Shown here piece by piece: positions 1-11,116 of a DNA stretch of 51,418 bases. Both the position numbers and the translations under genes were made by a program. Within the stretch, counting starts at the first letter, position 1. Each line of letters opens with the position of its first letter. The stretch comes from Mycobacterium sp. (GTDB lineage Bacteria; Actinomycetota; Actinomycetes; Mycobacteriales; Mycobacteriaceae). The notes under the pieces were generated by a model. It made no database searches. It was not told where the DNA came from and saw only the letters and a program-made list of their open reading frames with translations. Location of the stretch: NCBI GenBank assembly GCA_031292665.1, contig JARLGR010000092.1, positions 1-51,418 of the forward strand, given 5' to 3'.

Positions 1-1753
<1,753 letters not shown>

Positions 1754-1874
1754 CAATTCCACGATGCCACGGGTACCCGAGGCGGGACGAACGGAATCAC
1801 GCGTATGTACAACCAACGAAGTACGCCTGGCGGCAAGGGAATTCGCCGCCAGGCGCGCATTGTTGTTGCCGAGA

Positions 1875-2966
1875 TCAGGCCGGAGGTCCGTCCGCCAGTG
1901 TCACGTTCTGGGTGCGATCGGCGCCGGAAGCAGTGCGGAAGCTCACGGCGATGGTGTCTCCGGGGTGATGCGGGACCAGGACGTCCGTCATCCCGGTGGC
2001 CCCGTTGATCGGCACGCCGTCGACCGCGGTGATGACGTCGCCGGGAGAAATCCCGGCCTCGGCGGCCGGACCGCTGGTGACCACCCGCTCGACCCGTGCG
2101 CCCCTGCCACCGTTGTCGACGACGCCCAGGCCAAGGAAGGCCGTCGGGCCGATGTGGACGGCGCTCGAGCCGGCCCCGGACCGGATCTGGCCGGCGACGC
2201 CCATCGCCGTGCCGATCGGAATGGCGAATCCCTGCCCGCCGGACATTTTGTAGCTGTCGGTGGCGGCGGTGTTGACGCCGACCACCTGCCCGGCGGTGTT
2301 GACCATGGGCCCACCCGAGTTACCCGGCTTGATCGGGGCGTCCGCCTTGATCAGCCCGCCGAGCGTCTCGTCGGCGCCGGTCAGCGTGTCGGTAGCCGAA
2401 ACGGTCTGGTTGAGCGCGAGGACTCTGCCGGCCACCGCGCTGGGCGTTCCGCCCTGGCCACCGGCGTTGCCCAGCGCGACGATGGGGTCACCGACGGAGA
2501 CCCCGCCTCCGATCGCGGCGGTCGGAAGTCCGGCCGCGCCGCGAAGCTGCAGCACCGCGATGTCTTGCGTCCGGTTGTAGCCGACCACGTCAACGGGGTA
2601 CGTCTGCCCGTTGCCGACGTCGAACGCACTGATGTCCGTCGCTCCCGAGATCACGTGGTTGTTGGTCAGCACGACGCCGTTGGGATCGATGACGATGCCG
2701 GTCCCGGCTCCGACCGCATTGTTGTAACCGAACTTGGTGTTGATGTTGACGACCTGCGGCCCCACCTGACCGACCAATGCGGACGGGTCGAGCGGTGCCT
2801 CCGGCCGGTCGCTGAACCGGTCGAGCGCGAGGGTGGAAAGCCCGGGAGGTGTAGCGGATGCGGGCACCGTGCCTGATCCAAGGCCCAGGCTCAGGCCCAG
2901 CCCGACTACAGCCAGCGCGCTGACCGGCCATGACCACCTGACTGGGCGGTGGTGCGATTTGCTCAT
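1875..2966 (-). CDS. pepA: Secreted trypsin-like serine protease with PDZ domain (PepA)
   Basis: HtrA/PepA-family exported serine protease of 363 residues. The start is the ATG at 2966, preceded by an AGGAAGGTG ribosome site. A further ATG upstream at 2996 would spoil the signal peptide. A hydrophobic signal segment covers residues about 12-38 and ends near ASA. The catalytic triad is visible as His104 (NNHV), Asp135 (TQDIAV) and Ser217 (PGNSGGP). A PDZ domain follows (about 260-355, with the GLGV and GISPGDVI signatures). The protein most likely acts outside the membrane. It lies 121 bp upstream of treS on the same strand, the same neighbours as M. tuberculosis Rv0125-Rv0126. Confidence 0.92.
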   Translation of the reverse strand: MSKSHHRPVRWSWPVSALAVVGLGLSLGLGSGTVPASATPPGLSTLALDRFSDRPEAPLDPSALVGQVGPQVVNINTKFGYNNAVGAGTGIVIDPNGVVLTNNHVISGATDISAFDVGNGQTYPVDVVGYNRTQDIAVLQLRGAAGLPTAAIGGGVSVGDPIVALGNAGGQGGTPSAVAGRVLALNQTVSATDTLTGADETLGGLIKADAPIKPGNSGGPMVNTAGQVVGVNTAATDSYKMSGGQGFAIPIGTAMGVAGQIRSGAGSSAVHIGPTAFLGLGVVDNGGRGARVERVVTSGPAAEAGISPGDVITAVDGVPINGATGMTDVLVPHHPGDTIAVSFRTASGADRTQNVTLADGPPA

Positions 2967-3173
2967 CCCGTCACCTTCCTGCATCGAGGGAAACATCGGA
3001 ACTGTCCCGGCCTGAAGGGTCTGGGTGCAGATCTTTCCTTTGCATATAACCGTAATGCAGGTAGCTATTCACAGCAGTGGCCAGCCTCTTATTCACTACC
3101 TATCTTTTGGGCTTTTGCCGGTGAAAGTTCGCTGCAGGCGTAACTGAAAACCCTCGCGAGCGGCCCGCGGCCC

Positions 3174-3179
3174 TAAGCT
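3174..3179 (+). promoter_or_regulatory. -10 box for a leaderless mRNA (TAAGCT)
   Basis: TAAGCT fits the mycobacterial TANNNT -10 consensus. Its last T lies exactly 7 bases before the GTG at 3186, so transcription should begin on the start codon. No Shine-Dalgarno sequence is present upstream. The rest of 2967-3185 is a divergent spacer with an AT-richer stretch at about 3035-3115 that probably carries the pepA promoter. Confidence 0.6.
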
Positions 3180-3185
3180 GGCCGG

Positions 3186-3605
3186 GTGGGCGAATTCGAC
3201 CCCAGGGACAGCTTCACCCGGTCCCCGGTGGCCCGCCTGGCCACCACCTCGCCCGACGGGACGCCCCATCTGGTTCCGGTGGTGTTCGCCGTCGATGCCG
3301 GCCTTGATGACGGCGTCGTGTACACCGCCGTCGACGCGAAACCGAAGTCCACCCGACGGCTGCGCCGCTTGGCCAACATCCGCAGCAACCCGCGAGTTTG
3401 TCTGCTGGTCGATCACTACGCCGACGACTGGACGCGGTTGTGGTGGGTCCGGGTCGACGGCATCGCCGCGGTCCATCAGGACGACGACGCGATGGCAACC
3501 GGCCACCGCCTGCTGCGCGTGAAATACCCTCAGTACCAATCGGTTCCGTTGGACGGCCCGGTGATCGCCGTCACGGTGCGACGCTGGTCGAGCTGGCACG
3601 CCTGA
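3186..3605 (+). CDS. PPOX-class (F420-type) split beta-barrel oxidoreductase, Rv0121c-like
   Basis: 139-residue cytosolic protein of the pyridoxamine-5'-phosphate-oxidase-like split-barrel fold. The N-terminal [20 protein letters not shown] stretch is the typical cofactor-binding strand pattern of F420-dependent PPOX-class enzymes. Later parts include [14 protein letters not shown] and the conserved LWWVRVDG. Length matches the family (about 140). The GTG start is chosen because a TANNNT box sits exactly one leaderless distance upstream. Substrate unknown. The gene is divergent from pepA and precedes fusA2 on the same strand, as in M. tuberculosis. Confidence 0.82.
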   Translation: MGEFDPRDSFTRSPVARLATTSPDGTPHLVPVVFAVDAGLDDGVVYTAVDAKPKSTRRLRRLANIRSNPRVCLLVDHYADDWTRLWWVRVDGIAAVHQDDDAMATGHRLLRVKYPQYQSVPLDGPVIAVTVRRWSSWHA

Positions 3606-3836
3606 GCCGAGCCACGGGAGTCGCACGCTTGACATCGGGCTCGTCTACCGGCCCCTGCTGTTCTCGTCGATCAACGTTCAGGTCACCCAGGCCAAAGGCG
3701 TACCGGGGCGCGGCGGCCTGGTTCGTGATCTGGGTGGCCGATAACGGCGTTCGGCCCGCCAGGGGATCTCGCCCCGATCCCGACCGGTGATCGATCCGGC
3801 CCGACGGTCTTGTGGTCGAGGGTGGTTGGGGGAATG

Positions 3837-3852
3837 GTAGCTAGGTAGGTAG
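3837..3852 (+). repeat. Short (G/C)TAG tetranucleotide repeat upstream of fusA2
   Basis: Four tandem TAG-containing tetramers (GTAG CTAG GTAG GTAG) end 41 bp before the fusA2 start. They lie in the 288-bp spacer 3606-3893, which otherwise shows no convincing gene. A TTGACA hexamer at 3629-3634 resembles a -35 box but has no good -10 at the right distance. The repeat is short and may be chance. Confidence 0.4.
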
Positions 3853-3893
3853 GTGTACGGCGGGACGCGACCTGGGAAACTTGGAGGAAAGCC

Positions 3894-6053
3894 ATGTCGG
3901 ACCGGACGAATGCTTCCCAGGGCGCGGGAGCGGCCCCCACTGCGAACGGTCCCGGCGACATCCGAAACGTGGTTTTGATAGGACCGTCCGGGGGCGGCAA
4001 GACCACCCTGATCGAGGCCCTCCTGGTCGCGGCGGCCGTGCTCTCGAGACCGGGATCGGTCGCCGACGGCACCACGGTCTGCGATTACGACGAGGCCGAG
4101 ATCCGCCAGCAGCGATCCGTGGGCGTCGCCGTGGCGTCACTGGCTCACGACGGCATCAAGGTGAACCTGGTCGACACGCCCGGATACGCCGACTTCGTCG
4201 GCGAGTTGCGAGCCGGGTTGCGCGCCGCCGACTGCGCGCTGTTCGTCATCGCGGCCAACGAGGGCGTCGACGAGCCGACCAAGTCGTTGTGGCAGGAGTG
4301 CAGCCAGATCGGCATGCCCCGCGCGGTGGTGATCACCAAGCTCGACCACGCCCGCGCGAACTATCAGGACGCCCTGGCCGCGGCGCAGGACGCGTTCGGG
4401 GACAAAGTTTTACCGCTCTACCTGCCCACCGGCATACCTTCCTGCGACGGCGTGATCGGGTTGCTGTCGCAAACGCGCTACCAATACTCGGGCGGCACGC
4501 GGACCGTGCATGCGCCGGATCCATCGGACGCCGACCGCATCGAGGAGGCGCGCGGCAGCCTGATCGAAGGCATCATCGAGGAGTCCGAGGACGAGTCGCT
4601 GATGGAGCGCTATCTCGGCGGTGAATCGATCGACGAGTCGGTCCTCATCGAGGACCTGGAGCGAGCCGTCGCCAGGGCTTCGTTCTTCCCGGTGATCCCG
4701 GTCTGCAGCAGCACGGGAGTCGGCACGCTGGAACTGCTGGAGGTCGCCACCCGCGGATTCCCGTCGCCGATGGAACACCCACTGCCGGAGGTCTTCACCC
4801 CCCAGGGCGCTTCGCACGCAACGCTGGCGTGTGACGCCGATGCACCGTTGCTGGCCGAGGTGGTGAAGACGACGTCGGACCCCTACGTCGGCCGGGTGAG
4901 CCTGGTCCGCGTGTTCTCCGGGACCATCAGGCCCGACACCACCCTTCACGTGTCGGGCCATTTTGCGTCGTTCTTCGGTGCCGCCAACGGCAACGGGAGC
5001 ACGCACCCCGACCACGACGAAGACGAACGGATAGGCGTCCTGTCATTCCCGCTCGGCAAGCAGCAGCGCCCCGCGACGGCGGTGGTGGCCGGCGACATCT
5101 GCGCCATCGGCAAGCTGAGCCGCGCCGAAACGGGCGACACGCTGTCGGACAAGTCCGAGCCGCTCGTGCTCAAGCCCTGGACCATGCCCGAGCCGCTGCT
5201 GCCGGTCGCCATTTCGGCCCATGCCAAGACCGACGAAGACAAATTGTCGGTCGGGTTGGGACGGTTGGCCGCCGAGGACCCGACGCTGCGGATCGAGCAG
5301 AACCACGAGACCCACCAGATTGTGCTGTGGTGCATGGGCGAGGCCCATGCCGGCGTAGTGCTCGACGCGCTCGCCAACCGGTACGGCGTCAGCGTCGACA
5401 CGGTGGCACTGCGTGTCCCGCTGCGAGAAACGTTCGGCGGCAAGGCCAAAGGCCACGGCCGCCACGTCAAGCAATCCGGCGGGCACGGCCAGTACGCGGT
5501 GTGTGACATCGAGGTGGAACCGCTGCCGGAGGGCGCCGGATTCGAGTTCGTCGACAAAGTCGTCGGCGGGGCGGTGCCGCGTCAGTTCATCCCCAGTGTC
5601 GAGAAGGGTGTGCGCGCGCAGATGGAGAAGGGGGTGCACGCCGGGTACCCGGTGGTCGACATCCGGGTCACCTTGCTCGACGGCAAGGCGCACAGCGTCG
5701 ACTCGTCGGACTTCGCGTTCCAAATGGCGGGTTCCCTGGCGTTGCGGGAGGCGGCGGCGGCGACGAAGGTGACTCTGCTCGAGCCGATCGACGAGATCTC
5801 GGTGCTGGTCCCCGACCACTTCGTCGGCGCGGTGATGGGTGACCTGTCGGGACGTCGCGGCCGAGTGCTGGGGACCGACACCGCGGGCAACGAACGCACC
5901 GTCGTGAGAGCCGAGGTGCCACAGGTGGAGTTGACCCGCTACGCCGTCGACTTACGCTCGCTGGCGCACGGGGCCGCGTCCTTCACCCGTTCGTTCGCCC
6001 GCTACGAACCGATGCCGGAATCCGCCGCCGCCCGCGTGCAAACCGCCGTCTGA
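3894..6053 (+). CDS. fusA2: Elongation factor G-like GTPase FusA2
   Basis: 719-residue translational-GTPase paralogue of EF-G (M. tuberculosis Rv0120c type, about 714 residues). The G1 P-loop GPSGGGKTT is at residues 30-38, G3 DTPG at 94-97 and G4 TKLD at 148-151. The usual EF-G switch I motif is replaced by QQRSVGVAV, and NKxD by TKLD, as expected for the EF-G-like paralogue and not canonical EF-G. Domains II-V are present, including the domain IV stretch HGRHVKQSGGHGQYAV. The ATG has a GGAGGA ribosome site 8 bases upstream. The exact cellular role is unknown; ribosome-associated function is inferred from family. Confidence 0.92.
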   Translation: MSDRTNASQGAGAAPTANGPGDIRNVVLIGPSGGGKTTLIEALLVAAAVLSRPGSVADGTTVCDYDEAEIRQQRSVGVAVASLAHDGIKVNLVDTPGYADFVGELRAGLRAADCALFVIAANEGVDEPTKSLWQECSQIGMPRAVVITKLDHARANYQDALAAAQDAFGDKVLPLYLPTGIPSCDGVIGLLSQTRYQYSGGTRTVHAPDPSDADRIEEARGSLIEGIIEESEDESLMERYLGGESIDESVLIEDLERAVARASFFPVIPVCSSTGVGTLELLEVATRGFPSPMEHPLPEVFTPQGASHATLACDADAPLLAEVVKTTSDPYVGRVSLVRVFSGTIRPDTTLHVSGHFASFFGAANGNGSTHPDHDEDERIGVLSFPLGKQQRPATAVVAGDICAIGKLSRAETGDTLSDKSEPLVLKPWTMPEPLLPVAISAHAKTDEDKLSVGLGRLAAEDPTLRIEQNHETHQIVLWCMGEAHAGVVLDALANRYGVSVDTVALRVPLRETFGGKAKGHGRHVKQSGGHGQYAVCDIEVEPLPEGAGFEFVDKVVGGAVPRQFIPSVEKGVRAQMEKGVHAGYPVVDIRVTLLDGKAHSVDSSDFAFQMAGSLALREAAAATKVTLLEPIDEISVLVPDHFVGAVMGDLSGRRGRVLGTDTAGNERTVVRAEVPQVELTRYAVDLRSLAHGAASFTRSFARYEPMPESAAARVQTAV

Positions 6054-6064
6054 AAAGCGCTGCT

Positions 6065-7003
6065 GTGCCTACTGTGTCGACATTCAACGGGCTTCCGGCG
6101 CACATCCTGCTCAACCATTTCGTCGTCGTCCTGGCACCGCTGACCGCGATCCTGGCGATCCTCTGCGCGCTCTGGCCCTCGGCACGGCGACGGCTGATCT
6201 GGCTGGTTCTGCTGCTGGCAGTGGGCACGCTCGTCCTGGTTCCGCTGACCACCAGTTCGGGTGGATGGTTGGCAACCCGGGTCGATACGTCGCCCGCGCT
6301 GAGGACGCACGAGGATCTCGGCGAGACCCTCATTTATCTCGTGGCGACGCTGGTGGCCGCAGTCACGCTGTTGACCGCGGTGCACATTAGGCAGGCGCGC
6401 GGCCGCAAGGCCCCGTTCGCTCTGCACGCCGTGGTCGGGGTGCTGGTGATCGTCACAGCCGTGGCCACCCTGGTCCAGACCTATCGCATCGGCGAATCGG
6501 GGGCGCGAGCCGCCTGGGGAAAACGTGACGTCGTCTCCCCGGTGAGTCTCCCCGGTGACGGTTTGCCCGACCGGTCTCATGCCCCGCGGCCGAACTCTTC
6601 GGCCACCGCACGGCGGTCCAGCGAGCCCTTCGCGGTATGCGGCAGCTCGCGCGCCTGCTGGAAGCTGGCCGGAATCTCGAAGGGGGCCAAGCGGTCTCGG
6701 CAGAACTCCGCCAGCTCGGCGGAAGACGGCGAGGCGGATCCCCGCGGAACGATCACCGCGGCCACGGTCTCTCCGTACATCTTGTCCGCTACGCCGAAGA
6801 CGGCCACTTCCAGGACGTCGGGGTGGCTGGCCAGGATCCCTTCGACGTGCTCGGGGGAGATCTTTTCACCGCCCCGGTTGATCAGTTCTTTGATCCGGCC
6901 GCGAATGGTCAGCTCGCCGCTCGGCGACAACGATCCGAGGTCGCCGGTGCGCAGCCAGCCATCGGTGAAGTTGGCGGCGGTGATCGCCGGATCGCCGAGG
7001 TAG
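6065..7003 (+). CDS. DUF2231-type membrane protein with suspicious 3' extension
   Basis: GTG start 11 bases after fusA2, probably in the same transcript. The first 150 residues form a typical DUF2231 four-helix membrane protein: FNGLPAHILLNHF at the N-terminus, helices at about 13-36, 45-63, 83-107 and 118-140, then RIGESGARAAWG. The family normally ends about there. Here the frame stays open to 7003, giving 312 residues, and everything after about 6577 is antisense to fadD7 and looks non-coding (Arg/Ser/Pro-rich). TGA codons at 6543 and 6556 lie in the other two frames, so a small indel near the natural stop is likely. Confidence 0.6.
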   Translation: MPTVSTFNGLPAHILLNHFVVVLAPLTAILAILCALWPSARRRLIWLVLLLAVGTLVLVPLTTSSGGWLATRVDTSPALRTHEDLGETLIYLVATLVAAVTLLTAVHIRQARGRKAPFALHAVVGVLVIVTAVATLVQTYRIGESGARAAWGKRDVVSPVSLPGDGLPDRSHAPRPNSSATARRSSEPFAVCGSSRACWKLAGISKGAKRSRQNSASSAEDGEADPRGTITAATVSPYILSATPKTATSRTSGWLARIPSTCSGEIFSPPRLISSLIRPRMVSSPLGDNDPRSPVRSQPSVKLAAVIAGSPR

Positions 7004-8184
7004 CCGCGCACGACGGTGGGGCCGTGCAGCCAGACCTCACCGACCGCTTCCGTGGGCGCCGGCTTGCCGTCGGGCCCAGCGATGCGGATCTCCGGGCCGG
7101 TCGACCTGCCGACGAGACCGGGTGTGGCAGCGGGGTTTTCGCTGTGGTCGGTGCCCCCGATGGATGTCGTGGCCACCTGGTGGGTGGCCTCGGTCATGCC
7201 GAAAGCGCACACCACCGGCGCCGAGAATGTGTCCTGCAGCTCCTGCGCCGTTTCCGCGGTGAGCGGGGCGCTGCAGCTGCGGATGAAGCGCAACGCCCGG
7301 ATGTCGCCCGGATCCTCAGTCTTGGCGCGCTCCAACAGGATCTGGTGAATCGTCGGAACGGCGGTGTACCAGCTGGCCTGCACGGCGTCGATGTCGTCCC
7401 AGAACGTGTGCGCCGAGAAGCGTCCGCGGGCGGGCAGCAACACGGTACCGCCGGACGCCAGAGTGGCCAGCAGCGCGGCGAGCAGCCCGTGACCGTGGTA
7501 GAGCGGCATCACCGCAACCGTGGCGTCCTGCGGGCCGAGCCCGTAGCCGGCGACGATGGCCCGCACCGAGGCGGCGATGTTGGCGCGCGTCCACGGGACC
7601 ATCTTCGGCACACCGGTGGTTCCGCCGGTGAACATGATCATGGCGTCGTCGTCGCGGAGCCCCTCGGGCGTCGCAACGCCGTCCTTCGGCGCGGCTGCGG
7701 TGTCCACGTGGACCGTCGGACCGCCCTGCAAACCAGCACCGTCACGGCCGACCGTCACCGCCATCGTCCACCACCGCAGGGCCGGCTCCCCTTTGTCGCC
7801 CGGGCCGTCACCGTCGACGAGCACGACGCGCGCGCCCGCCGTCTCGCTTCGGGCGCGCTGCTCGCTGACCGGCAGGGCGGGGTCCAGGGGCACGGCGACC
7901 AGGTCGGCCCGTGACGCCGCCAACAGGCCGACGACGAACTCGGCGTTGCTGCCCGCACGGAGCGCGACCCGGTCACCCGGCAGCAGGCCTGCCGACTTCA
8001 GTTGCCCGGCCAGGTCATCGACCAAACCGACCAACTCGCGGTAGCTGACCGACGTGCGATGGGAGGCGACGACAAGCGCCGACTGCTCCGGCGACCGCGT
8101 CGCCGCCGCCTCGACGAGGTCGGCGATGCCCGCGTCCGTGGGCTCCGGCGACTCCTGGCTACGAGAGATCGAGTCGGTCTGCAT
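6577..8184 (-). CDS. fadD7: Acyl-CoA synthetase FadD7, possible oxalate-CoA ligase
   Basis: 535-residue ANL-superfamily adenylate-forming ligase. The ATP-binding motif FTGGTTGVPK is at residues 185-194. FGMTEATH, the WLRTGDLG adenylation-core motif and a C-terminal catalytic lysine region (HTAKGSLDRR) are also visible. The start is the ATG at 8184 with AAGGAGTG upstream, not the longer ORF from 8262. FadD7 is the mycobacterial relative of plant AAE3 and yeast Pcs60, which activate oxalate. Divergence from oxcA (oxalyl-CoA decarboxylase) makes an oxalate-to-oxalyl-CoA role plausible, but this is inference. Confidence 0.88.
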   Translation of the reverse strand: MQTDSISRSQESPEPTDAGIADLVEAAATRSPEQSALVVASHRTSVSYRELVGLVDDLAGQLKSAGLLPGDRVALRAGSNAEFVVGLLAASRADLVAVPLDPALPVSEQRARSETAGARVVLVDGDGPGDKGEPALRWWTMAVTVGRDGAGLQGGPTVHVDTAAAPKDGVATPEGLRDDDAMIMFTGGTTGVPKMVPWTRANIAASVRAIVAGYGLGPQDATVAVMPLYHGHGLLAALLATLASGGTVLLPARGRFSAHTFWDDIDAVQASWYTAVPTIHQILLERAKTEDPGDIRALRFIRSCSAPLTAETAQELQDTFSAPVVCAFGMTEATHQVATTSIGGTDHSENPAATPGLVGRSTGPEIRIAGPDGKPAPTEAVGEVWLHGPTVVRGYLGDPAITAANFTDGWLRTGDLGSLSPSGELTIRGRIKELINRGGEKISPEHVEGILASHPDVLEVAVFGVADKMYGETVAAVIVPRGSASPSSAELAEFCRDRLAPFEIPASFQQARELPHTAKGSLDRRAVAEEFGRGA

Positions 8185-8451
8185 CGCCGCACTCCTTTTC
8201 GTCTTCGGTAAATCCCCTGCTCGCACCATGCCGAGCCGGCAGCACGTTCGTCCAATACTCATCCGCTCACGAGCGATAGCCGGTATCTATTAAACCGGCC
8301 GGACCGGTGATCGCCTTCGGTCGATAGACAGCGTTGATCGCTGCATAGGGGCTTAGTCTTGGACACCTGCGAGGCATCCGGACCACAGTGGTAGGCGAGT
8401 TTCCCCGCACCGGGCCCGGCCGGTCCGACCACGAACAGAGGAGTCGCCACC
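8185..8451. promoter_or_regulatory. fadD7/oxcA divergent promoter region with LysR-type box
   Basis: 267-bp spacer between divergent fadD7 and oxcA. It contains ATAG-N7-CTAT at 8276-8290, which reads as a T-N11-A LysR-type recognition box with symmetric arms. A GC-rich imperfect palindrome (ACCGGCCGGACCGGT) follows at about 8294-8308. A LysR-family gene (oxyS) lies just beyond oxcA, so regulation of both genes from this site is an inference. Confidence 0.45.
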
Positions 8452-10200
8452 ATGACCACCGTTTCGGCATCCGGGAGCCAGGCGCCCCGATCGGCGCGGT
8501 TGACCGACGGCTTCCACCTCGTCGTGGATGCGCTGAAGGCGAACGACGTCGACACCATCTACGGGGTGGTCGGCATCCCGATCACGGACCTGGCGCGCGT
8601 CGCGCAGGCATCCGGGATCCGCTACATCGGCTTCCGGCAGGAAACCTCGGCCGGCAATGCCGCCGCCGCCGCCGGTTTCCTCACCCGCCGGCCGGGGGTG
8701 TGCCTGACCGTGTCGGCGCCCGGTTTTCTCAACGGCCTGGCGGCGCTGGCGAACGCCACCACCAACTGCTTCCCGATGATCCAGATCTCGGGTTCCGGCA
8801 ATCGGGCGATGATCGACCTGCAGCGCGGCGACTACGGCGAGCTCGACCAGCTCAACGCCGCGAGGCCGTTCGCGAAGGCGGCCTACCGGATCGGCCGGGT
8901 GGAGGACATCGGGCGCGGCGTGGCGCGCGCCATTCGGGCCGCGATCTCCGGCCGTCCGGGCGGTGTCTACCTGGACATCCCCGGTGACGTCCTGGGCCAG
9001 GCCATGGACACCGCCGCCGCGGCGGCCACGGTCTGGCGCGTTGTCGACCCCGCGCCCCGACTGCTGCCGGCACCCGAAACGGTCGACCGCGCACTGCAGG
9101 TGCTGGCCGAGGCCCAGCGACCGTTGATCGTGCTTGGCAAGGGCGCGGCGTACGCCCAGGCCGACCCGGTGATCCGCAGATTCGTGGAGACCACCGGGAT
9201 TCCGTACCTGCCGACGTCGATGGCCAAAGGGCTGCTGCCGGACTCGCACCCGCAGTCGGCGGCCGCCGCACGCTCATTGGCGATCGCGCGCGCCGACGCC
9301 GTCCTGCTCGTCGGCGCCCGCTTGAACTGGCTGCTGGGCCATGGAGATTCGCCACAATGGGCGGCCGATGCCAAATTCGTGCAGGTCGACATAGCGGCAT
9401 CGGAACTCGACAGCAACCAACCGATCGCCGCTCCGCTGGTCGGCGACATCGGCTCGGTGATGTCGGCGCTATGTGACGCCGTAGCCGCCCGCCCGATCGC
9501 GGTGCCCACCGAATGGTCGGACGAACTGGCCGATCGCAGAAACCGTAATGACGCCAAGATGCGCGAGCGCCTGGCCGAAAACCCCCATCCCATGCGATTT
9601 TACAACGCGCTCGGTGCCATTCGCGCCGTGCTGCAGGAGAATCCGGACGTCTACCTGGTCAACGAGGGAGCCAATGCGCTGGACCTGACGCGCAACGTCA
9701 TCGACATGGAGCTGCCACGGCACCGGCTCGACACGGGAACCTGGGGCGTGATGGGTATCGGCATGGGCTACGCGATCGCCGCCGCGGTGGAGACCGGCAA
9801 GCCGGTGGTTGCGATCGAGGGCGACAGCGCATTCGGTTTCAGCGGAATGGAAATCGAAACCATCTGCCGCTACCACCTGCCGGTGACCGTCGTCATCCTC
9901 AACAACGGGGGTGTCTACCGCGGCGACGAATCGGCGACCGGCAACGATCCGGCGCCCACCGTGCTGAACGCGCGCGCGCATCACGAGTTGATCGCGCAGG
10001 CGTTCGGCGGCAGGGGATATCACGTCACCACACCGCCCGAGCTGCGGTCGGCACTGGCCGAAGCGATCGCCTCGGGAGGGCCGTCGATCATCGACTGCGA
10101 ACTCGATCCGGCGGCCGGGGTGGAAAGCGGGCATCTGGCCAGCCTCAACCCGACCAGCGCGGCGGCGCCGCCGCCGGTATCCGTCAGCGCCGGTGGGTGA
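8452..10200 (+). CDS. oxcA: Oxalyl-CoA decarboxylase OxcA (ThDP enzyme)
   Basis: 582-residue thiamin-diphosphate decarboxylase converting oxalyl-CoA to formyl-CoA and CO2. The N-terminal Pyr domain has YGVVGIPITDL and the cofactor-activating Glu64 in FRQETSAGN. The C-terminal PP domain carries the ThDP/Mg2+ motif beginning GDSAFGFSG at 457 and ending in NN at 484-485, then GGVYRGDE. Length is close to characterised oxalyl-CoA decarboxylases. The ATG at 8452 has GAGGAG upstream. It is divergent from fadD7, and its 3' end overlaps the convergent oxyS by 17 bp. Same gene order as M. tuberculosis Rv0119-Rv0118c-Rv0117. Confidence 0.93.
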   Translation: MTTVSASGSQAPRSARLTDGFHLVVDALKANDVDTIYGVVGIPITDLARVAQASGIRYIGFRQETSAGNAAAAAGFLTRRPGVCLTVSAPGFLNGLAALANATTNCFPMIQISGSGNRAMIDLQRGDYGELDQLNAARPFAKAAYRIGRVEDIGRGVARAIRAAISGRPGGVYLDIPGDVLGQAMDTAAAAATVWRVVDPAPRLLPAPETVDRALQVLAEAQRPLIVLGKGAAYAQADPVIRRFVETTGIPYLPTSMAKGLLPDSHPQSAAAARSLAIARADAVLLVGARLNWLLGHGDSPQWAADAKFVQVDIAASELDSNQPIAAPLVGDIGSVMSALCDAVAARPIAVPTEWSDELADRRNRNDAKMRERLAENPHPMRFYNALGAIRAVLQENPDVYLVNEGANALDLTRNVIDMELPRHRLDTGTWGVMGIGMGYAIAAAVETGKPVVAIEGDSAFGFSGMEIETICRYHLPVTVVILNNGGVYRGDESATGNDPAPTVLNARAHHELIAQAFGGRGYHVTTPPELRSALAEAIASGGPSIIDCELDPAAGVESGHLASLNPTSAAAPPPVSVSAGG

Positions 10201-11116
10201 TCTGCAACAGCTGCGACTCGAAGAACTCGTTCAGCGCCAACTGTTGCGCGGATGTGCTGAGCGCGCGGGCGATCGGTGAACCCGGCCCGGCGGCGCCGGT
10301 GGCGAGGGCGACGTCGGCTTCCAGTGTCGGCTCGACCATTTCGACCGCTCGGATGTCCCCGCCCAGCGGTGAGGTCCACAGCCAGGTGTGCGGGACGATG
10401 CACGCCCAGTTGCCGGCAGCTGCCTGCGCGAGCAGGGAAGCGACGGAGTCGGTTTCGACTTGCGGGTTGACGGTGATCCCGTGGCCGGCGAAGGCCTTGT
10501 CGATGATCTGGCGGTCTCGCATGTCAGCCGTGAGCAGGGCGAGCGGCAGCTGCGCGGCCTCGGGCCAGGTCAATGTCGAGGTGCCGGAGGGCGACATGTC
10601 CGCCGGACACAGCAACACGGAGCGCTCCCGGTACAGCGGCACCAGGTTGACGTCGTGGGCTTAGTCTGGGTCGGCGTGCACGATGGCGGCGTCGAGCTCG
10701 AAGTCGCGCAGCCGCCGGTACAGTTCGGTGGCGGCCAGGCGGGAAAGGATGTGCACCTTGACCAATGGGTGCGCCGAACAGAACGCCGAGAGCACCAGGG
10801 AGGCCGTCGTCGAGGCGGTGGGAACCGTGCCCAACCGAAGCGTTCCGGTGATGCCCGACCGGACCGCGTCGACCTCGGCCTTGAACGCATCGTGCTCGGC
10901 AAGAATCCGTTTCGCCCACACGACCAACCGCTCCCCCTCGGGCGTCAGGCCCTCGAAGCTGTGCCCACGATTGATCAGCGTGACGTTGAGCTCTCGTTCC
11001 AGCTTGGCGATCGCCGAGAATAGCGCGGGCTGGGACACGTAGCATTTCTCGGCCGCCCGGGCGAAGTGCCGCTCGGAAGCGACCGCAACGAAGTACTCCA
11101 GTTGACGGAAGAGCAC
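10184..11116 (-). pseudogene. oxyS: oxyS LysR-type regulator interrupted by an in-frame TAA
   Basis: Reads as one LysR-family regulator of about 310 codons from a GTG at 11116. The N-terminal helix-turn-helix is intact (FRQLEYFVAVASERHF, AAEKCYVSQPAL, with Cys25, a residue I recall as redox-relevant in M. tuberculosis OxyS). A TAA at 10663-10661 stops translation after residue 151 (HADPD). The following codons continue in the same frame with normal LysR effector-domain sequence (VPLYRERSVLL, WACIVPHTWLW) to a TGA at 10184. One base change explains the break. The upstream product would keep DNA binding but lose most of the effector domain. A GTG at 10642 could restart the downstream half. Confidence 0.85.
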
